From Citromicrobium sp. (GTDB lineage Bacteria > Pseudomonadota > Alphaproteobacteria > Sphingomonadales > Sphingomonadaceae), in NCBI GenBank assembly GCA_002729695.1, contig PBYQ01000040.1, positions 1 through 64,000 on the forward strand: DNA of 64,000 bases, in the 5' to 3' direction. How positions within the stretch are numbered: position 1 is the first letter of the stretch; each line of letters opens with the position of its first letter. Under the pieces are notes generated by a model. That model was not told where the DNA came from. It saw only the letters and a list, made by a program, of their open reading frames with translations, and made no database searches. Made by a program: the position numbers and the translations under genes. Below, piece by piece: positions 36,499 through 46,420 of the stretch.

Positions 36499-37170
36499 TC
36501 ACTCCATGATCCTCCCCGCCTTTCCCGCAGGGACAGGAGGGGAGGTGGCAGACGACGTCAGGCGGCTGACGGAGGGGCAGCGAGCCAGGTTCCCCTCCAC
36601 CCCGGCACCTGCGGTGCCGCGGTCCCTCTCCCCATTTGGCTTCGCGAAACGGGGAGGATCAGGCTGGCGTGACACAGTGACCGGGGGTGTTTTCAAAACT
36701 GCGCTGCACCGCTCGGTGATTGCCCGACCGGTGGCAACGGCATCCCGCCCGGTCCGCCGCGCCAACCTCAGAATGGCGGAAATATCCGGCTTTTCGCGTA
36801 TCCCGACCATTGTCCTGCGATAGATCACCGGCTTCACCAGCGGCGACTCCACCCGTGCCATCAGCTCCGCATCCGTCACCTTCCGGAAATCCTCGCGCGC
36901 GCCCACCACATGCCCCGAACCGGGCGGCGTAAGCACACGGTCCCACGCATGGGCGAAAGATCGCGCCTCGGGCCGCGCACGCAGGCGATAGGCACTCGCT
37001 CGGCTCATGCCGACGCTACGCGCCGCCGTCGCGACCGACCCGGTCAGATACAGCTGCACGAGAAAGGCGCACTGGCGTGCCACGCTCCACCCGTCGTGCC
37101 GCGCGCGCAGCGGCACGGGGCGGAACCAGCCGGGGCGGCGGCGCAAACGGTGGGCAGGGGGCTTCGCCAT
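36499..37170 (-). CDS. Hypothetical protein with HTH-like region; 3' end formed by a repeat
   Basis: 223 residues from ATG 37170 ([16 protein letters not shown]). The N-terminal half has a helix-turn-helix pattern, [20 protein letters not shown], followed by [17 protein letters not shown]. This resembles a sphingomonad protein type with terminase-small-subunit-like or Hin-like HTH. The last ~52 residues (from about 171) are encoded by the 153-bp element at 36508-36660, so the ancestral C terminus is probably lost. Function unknown; DNA binding is inferred. A longer frame from 37236 is less likely. Confidence 0.6.
   Translation of the reverse strand: MAKPPAHRLRRRPGWFRPVPLRARHDGWSVARQCAFLVQLYLTGSVATAARSVGMSRASAYRLRARPEARSFAHAWDRVLTPPGSGHVVGAREDFRKVTDAELMARVESPLVKPVIYRRTMVGIREKPDISAILRLARRTGRDAVATGRAITERCSAVLKTPPVTVSRQPDPPRFAKPNGERDRGTAGAGVEGNLARCPSVSRLTSSATSPPVPAGKAGRIME
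36508..36660. repeat. 153-bp palindromic repeat element with 11-bp inverted ends
   Basis: Perfect inverted ends GATCCTCCCCG (36508-36518) and CGGGGAGGATC (36650-36660). Inside are CTCCCC/GGGGAG blocks and a CACCTGCGGTGCCGCGG stretch like the intergenic repeats seen in many Sphingomonadales genomes. It has no gene of its own, so it is REP- or MITE-like. Confidence 0.7.
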
Positions 37171-37322
37171 CGCACATTCTAAGCCACGAACCCGCACAAG
37201 TAGGAAAGCACTTTGCGTGCGTGGACCCGTGCGCACACGCGAACCACACGTTGCAATCGTGTGACCGGCGGTTTAGCCGCCAAAGCGATCTCGCACCGCC
37301 TGCAACAAGGACCGCTCGACCC

Positions 37323-38258
37323 ATGAAACTGATGGCCGGCAATTCGAACCTGCCCCTCGCCCGTGCGATCGCAGGCTACCTCGAAATCCCGCTCACCGAT
37401 GCGAGCGTACGGCGCTTCGCCGACGAGGAAGTCTTCGTCGAGATTCACGAGAACGTGCGCGGCGAAGACGTGTTCGTGCTCCAGTCGACCAGCTTCCCGG
37501 CGAACGACAACCTGATGGAGCTGCTGATCTGCATCGATGCATTGAAGCGCGCATCGGCCCGGCGGATCACGGCGGTCGTTCCCTATTTCGGCTATGCCCG
37601 GCAGGATCGCAAACCCGGCCCGCGTACGCCCATCAGCGCCAAGCTGGTCGCCAACCTGATCACCCAGGCCGGTGCCGACCGCGTGCTGGCGGTGGACCTG
37701 CACGCAGGCCAGATCCAGGGCTTCTTCGACATCCCGACCGACAACCTGTTCGCCGCGCCCGTGATGGCGGCGGATATCCAGGCGCGTTACGGCGACAAGG
37801 ACCTGATGGTGGTGTCGCCCGACGTCGGCGGCGTGGTCCGCGCGCGGGCGCTGGCCAAGCGGCTCGACAACGCGCCGCTCGCCATCGTCGACAAGCGCCG
37901 CGACCGGCCCGGCGAATCGGAAGTGATGAACATCATCGGCGAGGTGAAGGGCCGCCACTGCGTGCTGATCGACGACATCGTCGATTCGGGCGGGACGCTG
38001 TGCAACGCCGCCGACGCGCTGCTCGACCAGGGGGCGGCATCGGTTGCCGCCTACATCACCCACGGCGTGCTCTCGGGCGCGGCGGTGGCCCGCGTCGACG
38101 GATCGCAGCTGACCGAACTGGTGGTGACCGACACGATCCCGCCCGCCGAAGCCGCCAAGGAGGCCAAGCGCATCCGCTACCTCACCATCGCGCCGCTGAT
38201 CGGCGAAGCGGTGCGGCGCATTGCGGACGAAAGCTCGGTCTCGAGCCTGTTCGACTAA
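37323..38258 (+). CDS. prs: Ribose-phosphate pyrophosphokinase
   Basis: Makes PRPP from ribose 5-phosphate and ATP. 311 residues from ATG 37323 ([20 protein letters not shown]). The flexible-loop region [20 protein letters not shown] and the PRPP-binding [13 protein letters not shown] (Asp217-218) are clear. AGGACCG stands upstream. The long frame from 37077 lies in the HTH gene's complementary strand. prs is followed by hisN at 25 bases. Confidence 0.96.
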   Translation: MKLMAGNSNLPLARAIAGYLEIPLTDASVRRFADEEVFVEIHENVRGEDVFVLQSTSFPANDNLMELLICIDALKRASARRITAVVPYFGYARQDRKPGPRTPISAKLVANLITQAGADRVLAVDLHAGQIQGFFDIPTDNLFAAPVMAADIQARYGDKDLMVVSPDVGGVVRARALAKRLDNAPLAIVDKRRDRPGESEVMNIIGEVKGRHCVLIDDIVDSGGTLCNAADALLDQGAASVAAYITHGVLSGAAVARVDGSQLTELVVTDTIPPAEAAKEAKRIRYLTIAPLIGEAVRRIADESSVSSLFD

Positions 38259-38282
38259 TATCGTCTCTATGAAAGTGGGCGC

Positions 38283-39098
38283 ATGAAACTCGACGACGAA
38301 CTGGCTGTCGCGCACCGGCTGGCCGATGCCGCGCGCGAGGCGATTCGCCCGCATTTCCGCAGCGTCTCGCCCGAGTTCAAGGGCGATGCCTCGCCCGTGA
38401 CCATCGCCGACCGCGAGGCGGAAGATGCGATGCGGCGGATCCTCATGGCCGAATACGCGCAGGACGGGATCGTGGGGGAGGAGTATCCCGAGCACGAAGG
38501 CCGCTCTGGCCGGCAATGGGTGCTCGACCCGATCGACGGCACGATCAGCTTCATCGCCGGGCGGCCCATCTTCGGCACGCTGATCGCGCTGATGCAGGAT
38601 GGCTGGCCGGTGCTGGGCATTATCGACCAGCCGATTATCGGAGAGCGCTGGGTCGGGCGAATCGGCATGCCGACGACGCTCAACGGCAAGGAAGTCCGCA
38701 CGCGCTCTTGCAAGAGCCTCGACGTGGCAACCCTGGCGACAAGCAGCCCGCACTATTTCGACGCAGCTTCGGCGGACGGATACATGAAGCTCGCCCACGC
38801 GGTCGGCGGCAACAAGCGGCAGGGCATGATCGTCTACGGCGGCGACTGCTACAATTACGGCCTGCTCGCGGGCGGGCACCTCGACATCGTGTGCGAATCG
38901 GGCCTGAGCCTTTACGATTACGCCGCGCTGGTGCCGGTGGTCGAAGGCGCAGGCGGCACCATGTCCGACTGGCAGGGCAACCCGCTCGACGCGCAAAGCG
39001 ATGGCACGGTCATCGCGCTAGGCGACCCTGCGCGGCTGGAGGATGTGCTGGAGGCGCTGGGCGGGCATTCGCACGACCCGGCAGAGCACGGGCACTGA
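38283..39098 (+). CDS. hisN: Histidinol-phosphatase, inositol-monophosphatase family
   Basis: Mg-dependent phosphatase of 271 residues. Family motifs in order: GEEYPEHEG, WVLDPIDGTISFIAGRPIFG (metal and substrate site), and YDYAALVPVVEGAGG near the end. This FIG-superfamily type (HisN) removes phosphate from histidinol-phosphate in actinobacteria and many alphaproteobacteria; inositol-1-phosphatase activity cannot be ruled out from sequence alone. Its stop overlaps the putative CTG start of the next gene. Confidence 0.88.
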   Translation: MKLDDELAVAHRLADAAREAIRPHFRSVSPEFKGDASPVTIADREAEDAMRRILMAEYAQDGIVGEEYPEHEGRSGRQWVLDPIDGTISFIAGRPIFGTLIALMQDGWPVLGIIDQPIIGERWVGRIGMPTTLNGKEVRTRSCKSLDVATLATSSPHYFDAASADGYMKLAHAVGGNKRQGMIVYGGDCYNYGLLAGGHLDIVCESGLSLYDYAALVPVVEGAGGTMSDWQGNPLDAQSDGTVIALGDPARLEDVLEALGGHSHDPAEHGH

Positions 39099-39544
39099 CG
39101 CGCCTCTTCGTCTATGGCGTGCTGATCCGCGAACTGGCGAGGGGCCGTGCGGCCGAATTGGTCGCAGGGCTCGCCGAAGGGCAAGCCGCCAGCGTTCGCG
39201 GCAGGCTCTACGCCATCGAGAGTACAGCGGACGGGGGCTGGTATCCCATCTTGCTGCCCGACTCTCCTTCTGCGCCCGGCGCGGGCGTCGTCCGGGGCGT
39301 CCTCCACGACGCGCGCGGTGTCGACTGGGCTGCGATGGACGAATTCGAGGACGCGCATGACGGGCCGGACGCCGAATATGCCCGGCGCGAGATCGCGGTC
39401 ATGCTGGACGATGGCTCGGCGACAACCGCGTTCGCCTATTGCTACGCGCGCCCGCTTCCCTCGCAGGCACCGGAGATTCGCGGGGGCGATTTCGCTGCCT
39501 GGCTGCGGGAAACCGGTCGCAGCCCGATTGCGGCGCGCGAATAA
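39095..39544 (+). CDS. Gamma-glutamylcyclotransferase-like protein, probable CTG start
   Basis: About 149 residues. LFVYGVLIREL matches the GGCT N-terminal motif (LFVYGTL) and must lie near the start, but no ATG, GTG or TTG occurs in frame for roughly 40 codons upstream. CTG 39095 overlaps the hisN stop as CTGA and gives (M)TRLFVYG. WAAMDEFEDAHDGP holds the catalytic acid region, followed by YARREIAVML. The fold degrades gamma-glutamyl compounds in relatives. A GTG at 39119 would cut off the motif. Confidence 0.75.
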   Translation: MTRLFVYGVLIRELARGRAAELVAGLAEGQAASVRGRLYAIESTADGGWYPILLPDSPSAPGAGVVRGVLHDARGVDWAAMDEFEDAHDGPDAEYARREIAVMLDDGSATTAFAYCYARPLPSQAPEIRGGDFAAWLRETGRSPIAARE

Positions 39545-39592
39545 GCCCCGGAACTCACGGCACTTTTCGTCCGCTCCGCGCGTTGGCGCGGT

Positions 39593-40351
39593 ATGACCCA
39601 GAAAACCATCTTCATCACCGGCATCGGCAACGGCATCGGCCGTGCGCTGGCCGTCTTCTACACACAGCTCGGCTGGCGGGTCGCGGGGCTCGACCCCGAC
39701 GAAGAGGCGCTGACCGAACTGCGCGAGGGGCTCGACGGCGATCTGCTGCTCGTTCCCGGCGATGCCGGGCGCGAGGCGGATGTGATCGACACGGCAGACC
39801 GCCTGTCCGAATGGCTCGACGGCGCACCGCTCACCTGCCTCGTCAACAACGCCGGAATAGCGGACCCTTACGCAAGGCCACTGGAAGACCTGTCGCTCGC
39901 CGATTTCCAGAGCTGGATCGACGCCAGCCTGACGGCCGCCTTCCTGTGCAGCCGATCCTGCCTGCCCTTCCTCAGGCGCGGCGAGGGAGGGTCGATCGTC
40001 AACATCTCTTCCACCCGTGCCGTCATGAGCGAGCCCGACTGCTTCGGCTATGCCGCAGCAAAGGGCGGGCTCGACGCGCTGACGCATGCCATGGCGGTCT
40101 CGCTCGGCCCGGACATCCGCGTCAACGCGATCCGCCCCGGCTGGATCGAAACGCGCAACTGGCAGAAGGAAGGGACCCGCGAAAAGGTCGAACACCGCGA
40201 GCAGGACAAGGCGCAGCACCCGGCGGGCCGCGTCGGGCGACCGGCGGATATCGCGGATACGGTCCACTGGCTGATTGGCGCAGGCTTCGTCACCGGGCAG
40301 GCGATCAACGTCGATGGTGGCATGACGGTGAAGATGATCTACGAGGACTGA
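39593..40351 (+). CDS. Short-chain dehydrogenase/reductase
   Basis: 252 residues. NAD(P) motif TGIGNGIG at 9-16, structural NNAG at about 84-87, Ser of SSTRAV and catalytic YAAAK near 147. C-terminal [11 protein letters not shown] is typical of FabG-like SDRs. The substrate is unknown. The next gene is a second SDR with only one base between, so the two likely act in one route. Confidence 0.9.
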   Translation: MTQKTIFITGIGNGIGRALAVFYTQLGWRVAGLDPDEEALTELREGLDGDLLLVPGDAGREADVIDTADRLSEWLDGAPLTCLVNNAGIADPYARPLEDLSLADFQSWIDASLTAAFLCSRSCLPFLRRGEGGSIVNISSTRAVMSEPDCFGYAAAKGGLDALTHAMAVSLGPDIRVNAIRPGWIETRNWQKEGTREKVEHREQDKAQHPAGRVGRPADIADTVHWLIGAGFVTGQAINVDGGMTVKMIYED

Positions 40352-40352
40352 C

Positions 40353-41087
40353 ATGGACGCGGGGGGGCATCTCGATCTGACCGGCAAGACGGCGCTGGTA
40401 ACCGGCGCTGCGCGTGGGCTGGGCCGTGCGATCGCGCTGCGGCTGGCGCAGAACGGTGCGCGGGTGTTCGTATCCGGACGAGACGAATCGGCGTTGCGCG
40501 CCGTTGGCGGGGGGACCCGGCCGCTGGTGTTCGACCTCGACGACGAAACCGCCTGCGCCGCTGCGCTGGAGCAGGTCGGCGGGATCGATATCCTGGTCAA
40601 CAATGCCGGCATGCGCAACCGCCGCGCGCTGGCCGAGCTGCCGCGCGAGGCGTTTTCCGCGATGCTGGAGACCAACCTCGCCGCACCCTACGACCTCGCG
40701 CGCAGGGTGGCCCCGCACATGATCGCGGCTGGCTGGGGCCGTATCGTCAACGTGACCTCGATTGCGGGCCAGATCGCACGGGGCGACGTGGCCTACACCG
40801 CGAGCAAGGGCGGCCTCGACGCGCTCACCCGCGCGCTGGCGGCGGAGCTTGGCCCCCACGGGATCACCGTCAACGCGGTCGCCCCCGGATACTTCGCGAC
40901 CGAAACCAACGCGGAGATGGTCGCCGACGGGGAGATTGCGGCGCATCTCAAGCGGCGCACCTCGCTGGGCCGGTGGGGCCAGCCCGACGAGATCGCGGGC
41001 GCGGTCGCCTTCCTCGCCTCGCCCGATGCGAGCTACATCACCGGGCAGGTGCTGGCGGTCGATGGCGGCTACCTCGCCCACTTCTGA
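40353..41087 (+). CDS. Short-chain dehydrogenase/reductase (gluconate 5-dehydrogenase-like)
   Basis: 244 residues. TGAARGLG at 17-24, NNAG near 83, [20 protein letters not shown] with catalytic Tyr and Lys, and [15 protein letters not shown] at the end. The N-terminal [13 protein letters not shown] resembles gluconate 5-dehydrogenase and related polyol dehydrogenases. The substrate is not certain. It is adjacent to the other SDR and may share its pathway. Confidence 0.88.
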   Translation: MDAGGHLDLTGKTALVTGAARGLGRAIALRLAQNGARVFVSGRDESALRAVGGGTRPLVFDLDDETACAAALEQVGGIDILVNNAGMRNRRALAELPREAFSAMLETNLAAPYDLARRVAPHMIAAGWGRIVNVTSIAGQIARGDVAYTASKGGLDALTRALAAELGPHGITVNAVAPGYFATETNAEMVADGEIAAHLKRRTSLGRWGQPDEIAGAVAFLASPDASYITGQVLAVDGGYLAHF

Positions 41088-41218
41088 CTTGCGTTAGGGC
41101 TTGCGTTTTTGGCGAGAATCAGTAGATCGCGCGCCTTCACCGACACGTATTTCACCACCGGCCTGGCCGAAAGGGCTGCCAGGGCTGGTTTGGACGTGTC
41201 TCTGTAAAGGAGATGAAA

Positions 41219-41422
41219 ATGCCCAAGATGAAGACCAAGAGCGGTGTGAAGAAGCGCTTCAAGTTCACCGCAACCGGCAAGGTCAAGCATGGTGTCGTCG
41301 GCAAGCGCCACCGCCTGATGAGCCACAATGCGAAGTATATCCGCCAGAACCGTGGCACCGACGTGCTTTCCAAGTCGGATGTCGACCACGTGAAAAAGTG
41401 GGCCCCGTACGGCCTGAAGTGA
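41219..41422 (+). CDS. rpmI: 50S ribosomal protein L35
   Basis: 67 residues, MPKMKTKSGVKKRFKFTATG, very basic; GKRHRLMSHNAKYIRQNRG is the family signature. The start is ATG 41219, six bases after AAAGGAG; the ATG at 41213 lies in the ribosome-binding zone. It forms the usual unit with rplT. Confidence 0.98.
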   Translation: MPKMKTKSGVKKRFKFTATGKVKHGVVGKRHRLMSHNAKYIRQNRGTDVLSKSDVDHVKKWAPYGLK

Positions 41423-41428
41423 TCGCTG

Positions 41429-41444
41429 GAGGGCCCGGGCCCTC
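41429..41444. other. Palindrome between rpmI and rplT
   Basis: A perfect 16-base GC palindrome (GAGGGCCCGGGCCCTC) in the rpmI-rplT gap. In RNA it would form a tight hairpin in front of the rplT start and may set the L35:L20 ratio or serve L20 autoregulation. No U run, so it is not a standard terminator. Confidence 0.5.
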
Positions 41445-41476
41445 GCGTCATCTGACTTTCTGAAAGGATATACGAA

Positions 41477-41836
41477 ATGCCTCGCATCAAACGCGGCGTC
41501 ACCACGCGCCAGAAGCACAAGCGGCTGCTAGACCAGGCGAAGGGCTATCGCGGCCGTCGCAAGAATACGATCCGCGTCGCCCGTCAGGCGGTCGAAAAGG
41601 CCGGCCAGTACGCCTATCGCGACCGCAAGGTTAAGAAGCGCAACTTCCGCGCGCTGTGGATCCAGCGCATCAACGCGGCTGTCCGCGCCGAAGGCCTGAC
41701 CTATTCGCAGTTCATGCACGGCACCAAGCTGGCCGGCATCGAGCTCGACCGTAAGGTAATGGCCGACCTCGCCATGAACGAGGAAGCGGCCTTCAAGGCG
41801 ATCATCAAGCAGGCCAAGGATGCGCTTCCGGCCTGA
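41477..41836 (+). CDS. rplT: 50S ribosomal protein L20
   Basis: 119 residues, [20 protein letters not shown] start and [20 protein letters not shown] centre, as in all L20. It binds 23S rRNA early in assembly and, in other bacteria, represses its own operon by binding the leader. It is followed by a terminator. Confidence 0.98.
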   Translation: MPRIKRGVTTRQKHKRLLDQAKGYRGRRKNTIRVARQAVEKAGQYAYRDRKVKKRNFRALWIQRINAAVRAEGLTYSQFMHGTKLAGIELDRKVMADLAMNEEAAFKAIIKQAKDALPA

Positions 41837-41861
41837 TTGACTGAAGCTGTTTGAAAAGAGG

Positions 41862-41895
41862 AAGCGCCACCCACCCGGGTAGGCGCTTTTTCTTT
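41862..41895 (+). terminator. Rho-independent terminator after rplT
   Basis: A stem AGCGCC-ACCC pairs with GGGT-A-GGCGCT (one unpaired base), small loop, followed by TTTTTCTTT. It separates rpmI-rplT from pheST. Confidence 0.85.
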
Positions 41896-41970
41896 GTCCC
41901 TTGCCGTTCTGGGCGTTCCCGCGAAGGGTGGCGCTTTTCGGGCGGTTCGCTAAGGACCACGGCACCCTCT

Positions 41971-42059
41971 TCGTCATCGCGAGGAGGCGGAGCCGACGCG
42001 GCGATCCATGGCCACACCCTGGATTGCCACGCCCTGCTTTGCAGGGCTCGCAATGACGA
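41971..42059. repeat. 89-bp palindromic repeat ahead of pheS
   Basis: Near-perfect inverted ends: TCGTCATCGCGAG (41971-41983) and CTCGCAATGACGA (42047-42059), one mismatch. Inside is a GCCCTGC-3-GCAGGGC hairpin (42031-42047). Composition and ends match a dispersed intergenic repeat type of Sphingomonadales and other alphaproteobacteria. It creates an open frame that runs into pheS. Confidence 0.75.
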
Positions 42060-42082
42060 ACGAGAAGAGGTTTCGGACAGCC

Positions 42083-43186
42083 GTGAGCACCGAACACGAA
42101 GCACAAGTTAACGAGACGCTCGAGCGGCTGCATGACGCGGACGATCTCGACACTCTCGAGGCGATCCGGGTGGAGGCGCTGGGCAAGCAGGGCTGGCTCA
42201 ACGCGCTGATGAAGACGCTGGGCAAGATGAGCCCGGAGGAGCGCCAGACCGAAGGCCCACGCCTGCAGGGGATGCGAGCGCGCGTCGCCGACGCGATCGA
42301 GGATCGCAAGGCCGTGCTCGAAGCCGCTGCGCTCGAAGCCAAGCTCGCCACCGAAGTGATCGACCTCACGCTGCCCGCGCCGCAGATGCCGCAGGGCAGC
42401 GTCCACCCGGTCAGCCAGGTGATGGACGAGCTCGCGGAAATCTTCGCCGATCTCGGCTTCGCGGTCGCGACCGGGCCGGAGATCGAGGACGAGTGGCACA
42501 ATTTCACCGCGCTCAACATGGCCGAAACGCACCCCGCGCGCGCGGAAATGGACACGTTCTATTTCCCCGACCGCGATGCCGACGGCAACCGCATGCTGCT
42601 GCGCACGCACACCTCGCCGGTGCAGATCCGCACGATGGTGGGTGAGGGCGCGCCGGTGCGGATCATCGCGCCGGGCCGGACCTATCGCAGCGACAGCGAC
42701 GCGACCCACACGCCGATGTTCCACCAGATCGAAGGGCTCGCGATCGACCGCGACATCCACCTCGGCCATCTCAAATGGACGCTGGAGACCTTCCTCAAGG
42801 CCTTCTTCGAACGTGACGATATCGTGCTGCGCCTGCGCCCGTCCTACTTCCCCTTCACCGAACCCTCGGTGGAGGTCGATGTCGGCTATTCGAACGAAGG
42901 TGGTCGGCGCGTGGTCGGTGGCCACGGCGATGCCGAGGGCCATGCGTGGATGGAGCTGCTCGGCAGCGGCATGGTCAACCCGCGGGTGATTGCAGCCGCC
43001 GGGCTCGACCCCAATGAATGGCAGGGATTCGCTTTCGGCTGCGGGATCGACCGCCTTGCCATGCTCAAATACGGAATGAATGACTTGCGTGCCTTCTTCG
43101 ATGGCGACGCCCGCTGGCTGTCGCACTACGGCTTCTCGCCCTTCGACCAGCCGACGCTTTCGGGCGGTGTGGGAGCGCGCGCATGA
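42083..43186 (+). CDS. pheS: Phenylalanyl-tRNA synthetase alpha subunit
   Basis: Catalytic subunit of the PheST tetramer. 367 residues from GTG 42083 ([16 protein letters not shown]). Class II motif 2 lies in [20 protein letters not shown] and motif 3 in [12 protein letters not shown] frame open from 42008 begins [14 protein letters not shown], which is only the translated repeat, so it is rejected as the start; ATG 42053 is a possible alternative. Overlaps pheT as ATGA. Confidence 0.96.
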   Translation: MSTEHEAQVNETLERLHDADDLDTLEAIRVEALGKQGWLNALMKTLGKMSPEERQTEGPRLQGMRARVADAIEDRKAVLEAAALEAKLATEVIDLTLPAPQMPQGSVHPVSQVMDELAEIFADLGFAVATGPEIEDEWHNFTALNMAETHPARAEMDTFYFPDRDADGNRMLLRTHTSPVQIRTMVGEGAPVRIIAPGRTYRSDSDATHTPMFHQIEGLAIDRDIHLGHLKWTLETFLKAFFERDDIVLRLRPSYFPFTEPSVEVDVGYSNEGGRRVVGGHGDAEGHAWMELLGSGMVNPRVIAAAGLDPNEWQGFAFGCGIDRLAMLKYGMNDLRAFFDGDARWLSHYGFSPFDQPTLSGGVGARA

Positions 43187-45570
43187 AGTTCTCGATCGAA
43201 TGGCTGAAGTATTTCCTCGAAACCGACGCGTCGGTGCAGGAGATCGCCGACACACTGAACGCGATCGGCCACGAGGTCGAAGGGATCGAGGATCCGGCCG
43301 AAAAGCTTGCCGGGTTCACCATCGCCGAAGTGCTCACCGCCGGGCCGCACCCCGATGCGGACAAGCTGCAGGTGCTCTCCGTCTCCACGGGTGAGGGCGA
43401 GCCTTTGCAGGTGGTGTGCGGTGCGCCCAACGCGCGCGCGGGGATGAAGGGCGTGCTGGGCCAGCCCGGCGCGGTGGTGCCTGCCAACGGCATGGAGCTG
43501 AAGAAGTCCAAGATCCGCGGTGTCGAATCTAACGGCATGATGTGCTCGGTCCGCGAGCTGGAGCTGGGCGAGGAACACGACGGGATCATCGAACTGCCCA
43601 GCGATGCGCCGGTCGGCGCGAGTTTTGCCGAATATCACGCCGCCTCGCCGATCCTCGACGTGGCGATCACCCCCGACCGCCCCGATTGCATGGGCGTGAT
43701 GGGCATTGCGCGCGATCTGGCGGCGGCGGGCCTCGGCACTTATCTGCCGGTCGAGGCTGACGAGATCGCGGGCGAAGGCGCCTGCCCGGTCGAAATCCGC
43801 ACCGACGATGCCGAGGGATGCCCGGCCTTCTACGGCCGCGTGATTCGCGGTGTGAGCAACGGCGCGAGCCCTGAGTGGATGCAGCGTCGCCTGAAGGCGG
43901 CGGGCCAGCGGCCTATCTCGGCACTGGTCGATTGCACCAATTACCTGATGCTTGCCTTCGGGCGGCCCGCGCACGTCTATGACCTCGCCAAGCTGACCGG
44001 CCCGGTGGTCGCGCGCCGTGCCAAGGACGGCGAGCAGATCGAGGCGCTGAACGAGAAGACCTACACGCTCGACGACACGATGACCGTGATCGCCGACGAT
44101 GCCGGCGTGCACGACGTCGCCGGGATCATGGGCGGCGAGCATTCGGGTGCCACCGAGGCGACCACCGACGTGCTGCTCGAAATCGCGTATTTCGACCCGG
44201 CGCGGATCGGCGTGACCGGTCGCAAGCTGGGCCTGACGAGCGATGCGCGCACGCGGTTCGAGCGCGGGGTGGACCCCGAATTCCTCGACGGAGGGCTCGC
44301 GATCCTGACCGATCTGATCGTGAAAACCTGCGGTGGCACTCCCACCGAAGTGGTGCGCGCAGGCCAGCCGCCGGTCGAGCCCAAGGTGGTCCAGTTCGAC
44401 CCGGCGCGAACAGCGAAGCTGGGCGGGGTCGAAGTCGCCGAAGACCGCCAGCGCGCGATCCTGACCGCGCTCGATTTCAAGGTCGGCTCGGACTGGCAGG
44501 TCACCTGCCCGCCGCGCCGTCACGACATCGAAGGGCCTGCCGATCTGGTCGAGGAAGTCGTCCGGATCGAAGGGCTCGACAAGGTCGCCAGCGTCCCGCT
44601 GACCCGCGCACCCGGTGTCGCGAAACCCACCGCCACGCCCGAGCAGCTGGTCCAGCGCAAGCTGCGCCGCGCGGCGGCTGCGCGCGGTCTGCACGAAGCG
44701 GTGACGTGGAGCTTTCTCCCCGTGCCCGAGGCCGAGCATTTCGCCGACGGGGCCGACCTGTGGGTCCTCGACAACCCGATCAGCGAAGACCTCAAGGCCA
44801 TGCGCCCCTCGCTGCTGCCAGGCCTGCTGACCGCCGCCAAGCGCGCGGCGGATCGCGGCGCGGCGGGTGCGCGGCTGTTCGAGATCGGGCGGCGCTATTT
44901 CCGTGGGGAAGGCGGCCATAGCGACGAGCGTGCGACGCTCGGCCTCGTGCTCGCGGGCGAGAAGACGCCGCGCGGCTGGGCCAATGGCAAGGCGCAGGGC
45001 TTCGACGCGTATGATGCCAAGGCCGAAGCACTCGCGCTGCTCGAAGCGGCCGGGGCTCCGGTCGACAACCTGATGGTGATGGGGGAAGCGGGCGCGCAGT
45101 TCCACCCCGGCCAGTCGGCGACTCTGCGGCTCGGCCCCAAGAAGGTGCTCGCCCGCTTCGGCGCGCTGCATCCCGCCACGCTCAAGGCGTTCGATATCGA
45201 CGGGCCGGTGGTCGCAGCGGAGATCTTCCTCGACGCGATCCCGGCGAAGAAGAATGCCGAATTCGCCCGCTCGACCTACAGCCCGCCCGCGCTTCAGCCG
45301 GTGACCCGCGACTTCGCCTTCCTTGTGGATAGCGCAATGCCAGCGGGCGATCTGGTGAAAGCAGTGCGCGGCGCGGACAAGCAGGCAATCGTCGATGCGC
45401 GCATCTTCGACCGGTTCGACGGGCAGGGCGTACCCGAGGGCAAGACCTCGCTCGCGCTCGAAGTCACGCTCCAGCCGGGCGAGAAGAGCTTCACCGACGA
45501 AGAGCTGAAGGCGATTTCCGACGCGGTCGTGAAGGCGGCGGCGAAGACCGGAGCGGAGTTGAGAGCATGA
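43183..45570 (+). CDS. pheT: Phenylalanyl-tRNA synthetase beta subunit
   Basis: 795 residues. Domains in order: tRNA-binding EMAP-type fold (about 39-150; [18 protein letters not shown]), B3/B4 editing region ([20 protein letters not shown] part), B5 (about 400-475), the inactive synthetase core, and the C-terminal FDX-ACB anticodon domain from about 700 ([11 protein letters not shown]). Starts in ATGA overlap with pheS, ends in ATGA overlap with the SDR gene. Confidence 0.97.
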   Translation: MKFSIEWLKYFLETDASVQEIADTLNAIGHEVEGIEDPAEKLAGFTIAEVLTAGPHPDADKLQVLSVSTGEGEPLQVVCGAPNARAGMKGVLGQPGAVVPANGMELKKSKIRGVESNGMMCSVRELELGEEHDGIIELPSDAPVGASFAEYHAASPILDVAITPDRPDCMGVMGIARDLAAAGLGTYLPVEADEIAGEGACPVEIRTDDAEGCPAFYGRVIRGVSNGASPEWMQRRLKAAGQRPISALVDCTNYLMLAFGRPAHVYDLAKLTGPVVARRAKDGEQIEALNEKTYTLDDTMTVIADDAGVHDVAGIMGGEHSGATEATTDVLLEIAYFDPARIGVTGRKLGLTSDARTRFERGVDPEFLDGGLAILTDLIVKTCGGTPTEVVRAGQPPVEPKVVQFDPARTAKLGGVEVAEDRQRAILTALDFKVGSDWQVTCPPRRHDIEGPADLVEEVVRIEGLDKVASVPLTRAPGVAKPTATPEQLVQRKLRRAAAARGLHEAVTWSFLPVPEAEHFADGADLWVLDNPISEDLKAMRPSLLPGLLTAAKRAADRGAAGARLFEIGRRYFRGEGGHSDERATLGLVLAGEKTPRGWANGKAQGFDAYDAKAEALALLEAAGAPVDNLMVMGEAGAQFHPGQSATLRLGPKKVLARFGALHPATLKAFDIDGPVVAAEIFLDAIPAKKNAEFARSTYSPPALQPVTRDFAFLVDSAMPAGDLVKAVRGADKQAIVDARIFDRFDGQGVPEGKTSLALEVTLQPGEKSFTDEELKAISDAVVKAAAKTGAELRA

Positions 45571-46316
45571 AAACAGCCCTGATTACTGGAGCGACCGCAG
45601 GGATCGGCCAGGCGACCACGCGGCTGCTGGTCGAGAATGGCTGGCGCGTGATCGGCACCGGGCGGCGGCAGGAGCGGCTCGATGCGCTGGCGCAAGAGCT
45701 GGGCGCGGATCGCTTCCTCGGCCTCGCCTTCGACATCACCGACGATGCGGCGCGCGATTCGGCCATCGACGGGCTGCCCGAGGACTGGCGCGGGATCGAC
45801 CTGCTGGTGAACAATGCCGGCCTCGCCAAGGGGCTCAATCCTGCGCAGGACGCCGATCTCGACGACTGGCAGACCATGATCGACACCAATGTGACCGCCA
45901 TGGTCCGGCTGACACGCAAGATGCTGCCCGGCCTGATCGAGCGCAAGGGCGCGATGGTGAACATCGGCTCTGTCGCGGGCAGCTACGTTTATCCCGGCGG
46001 CAATGTCTATGCCGGGTCAAAGGCCTTCGTGAACCACTTCACGCTGGCGATCCGTGCGGACCTGCACGGCACCGGCGTGCGTGTGACCAGCATCGAGCCG
46101 GGCATGGTCGAGACCGAATTCACCACCGTGCGCACCGGCAGCCAGGACAAGTCGGACGAGTTCTACGCGGGCGCGCACCCGATGACGGGCGAGGATATTG
46201 CCGAGACGATCCGCTGGGTCGCCGAACTGCCGCCGCACCTCAACGTCAACCGGCTGGAGATCATGCCGGTGACGCAGGACTTCGCGGGATTCCGCGTGGC
46301 GCGGGACGAGAACTGA
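45567..46316 (+). CDS. Short-chain dehydrogenase (YdfG / serine 3-dehydrogenase type)
   Basis: 249 residues. TGATAGIG at 7-14, NNAGLAKG near 83, SVAGSYVYPGGNVYAGSKAF with the catalytic Tyr and Lys, then GTGVRVTSIEPGMVETEF. These are the marks of the YdfG-like group, which oxidises 3-hydroxy acids such as serine and threonine with NADP. It overlaps pheT by four bases and is likely cotranscribed with it. Confidence 0.9.
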   Translation: MKTALITGATAGIGQATTRLLVENGWRVIGTGRRQERLDALAQELGADRFLGLAFDITDDAARDSAIDGLPEDWRGIDLLVNNAGLAKGLNPAQDADLDDWQTMIDTNVTAMVRLTRKMLPGLIERKGAMVNIGSVAGSYVYPGGNVYAGSKAFVNHFTLAIRADLHGTGVRVTSIEPGMVETEFTTVRTGSQDKSDEFYAGAHPMTGEDIAETIRWVAELPPHLNVNRLEIMPVTQDFAGFRVARDEN

Positions 46317-46325
46317 CCATCTTGC

Positions 46326-46410
46326 CGTCACCCCGGACTTGATCCGGGGCCCCGCTTTCTTTTGACCCTCCGCGAAACGGCCTTAGATTCCCGCCTTCGC
46401 GGGAATGACG
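46326..46410. repeat. Palindromic repeat upstream of prfC
   Basis: Starts CGTCACCCCGG and ends CCTTCGCGGGAATGACG, with internal hairpins CCCCGGACTTGATCCGGGG and CCCGCCTTCGCGGG. This is a well-known dispersed intergenic motif of Sphingomonadales and related groups. A second copy in opposite orientation follows prfC. Confidence 0.8.
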
Positions 46411-46420
46411 AGAGTTTCCG

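Noticed and set aside
37179..38996. 605-residue minus-strand frame
   Set aside because: Antisense to prs and hisN, both of which are unmistakable.
43126..45171. 681-residue minus-strand frame
   Set aside because: Antisense to pheT; a result of high GC content.
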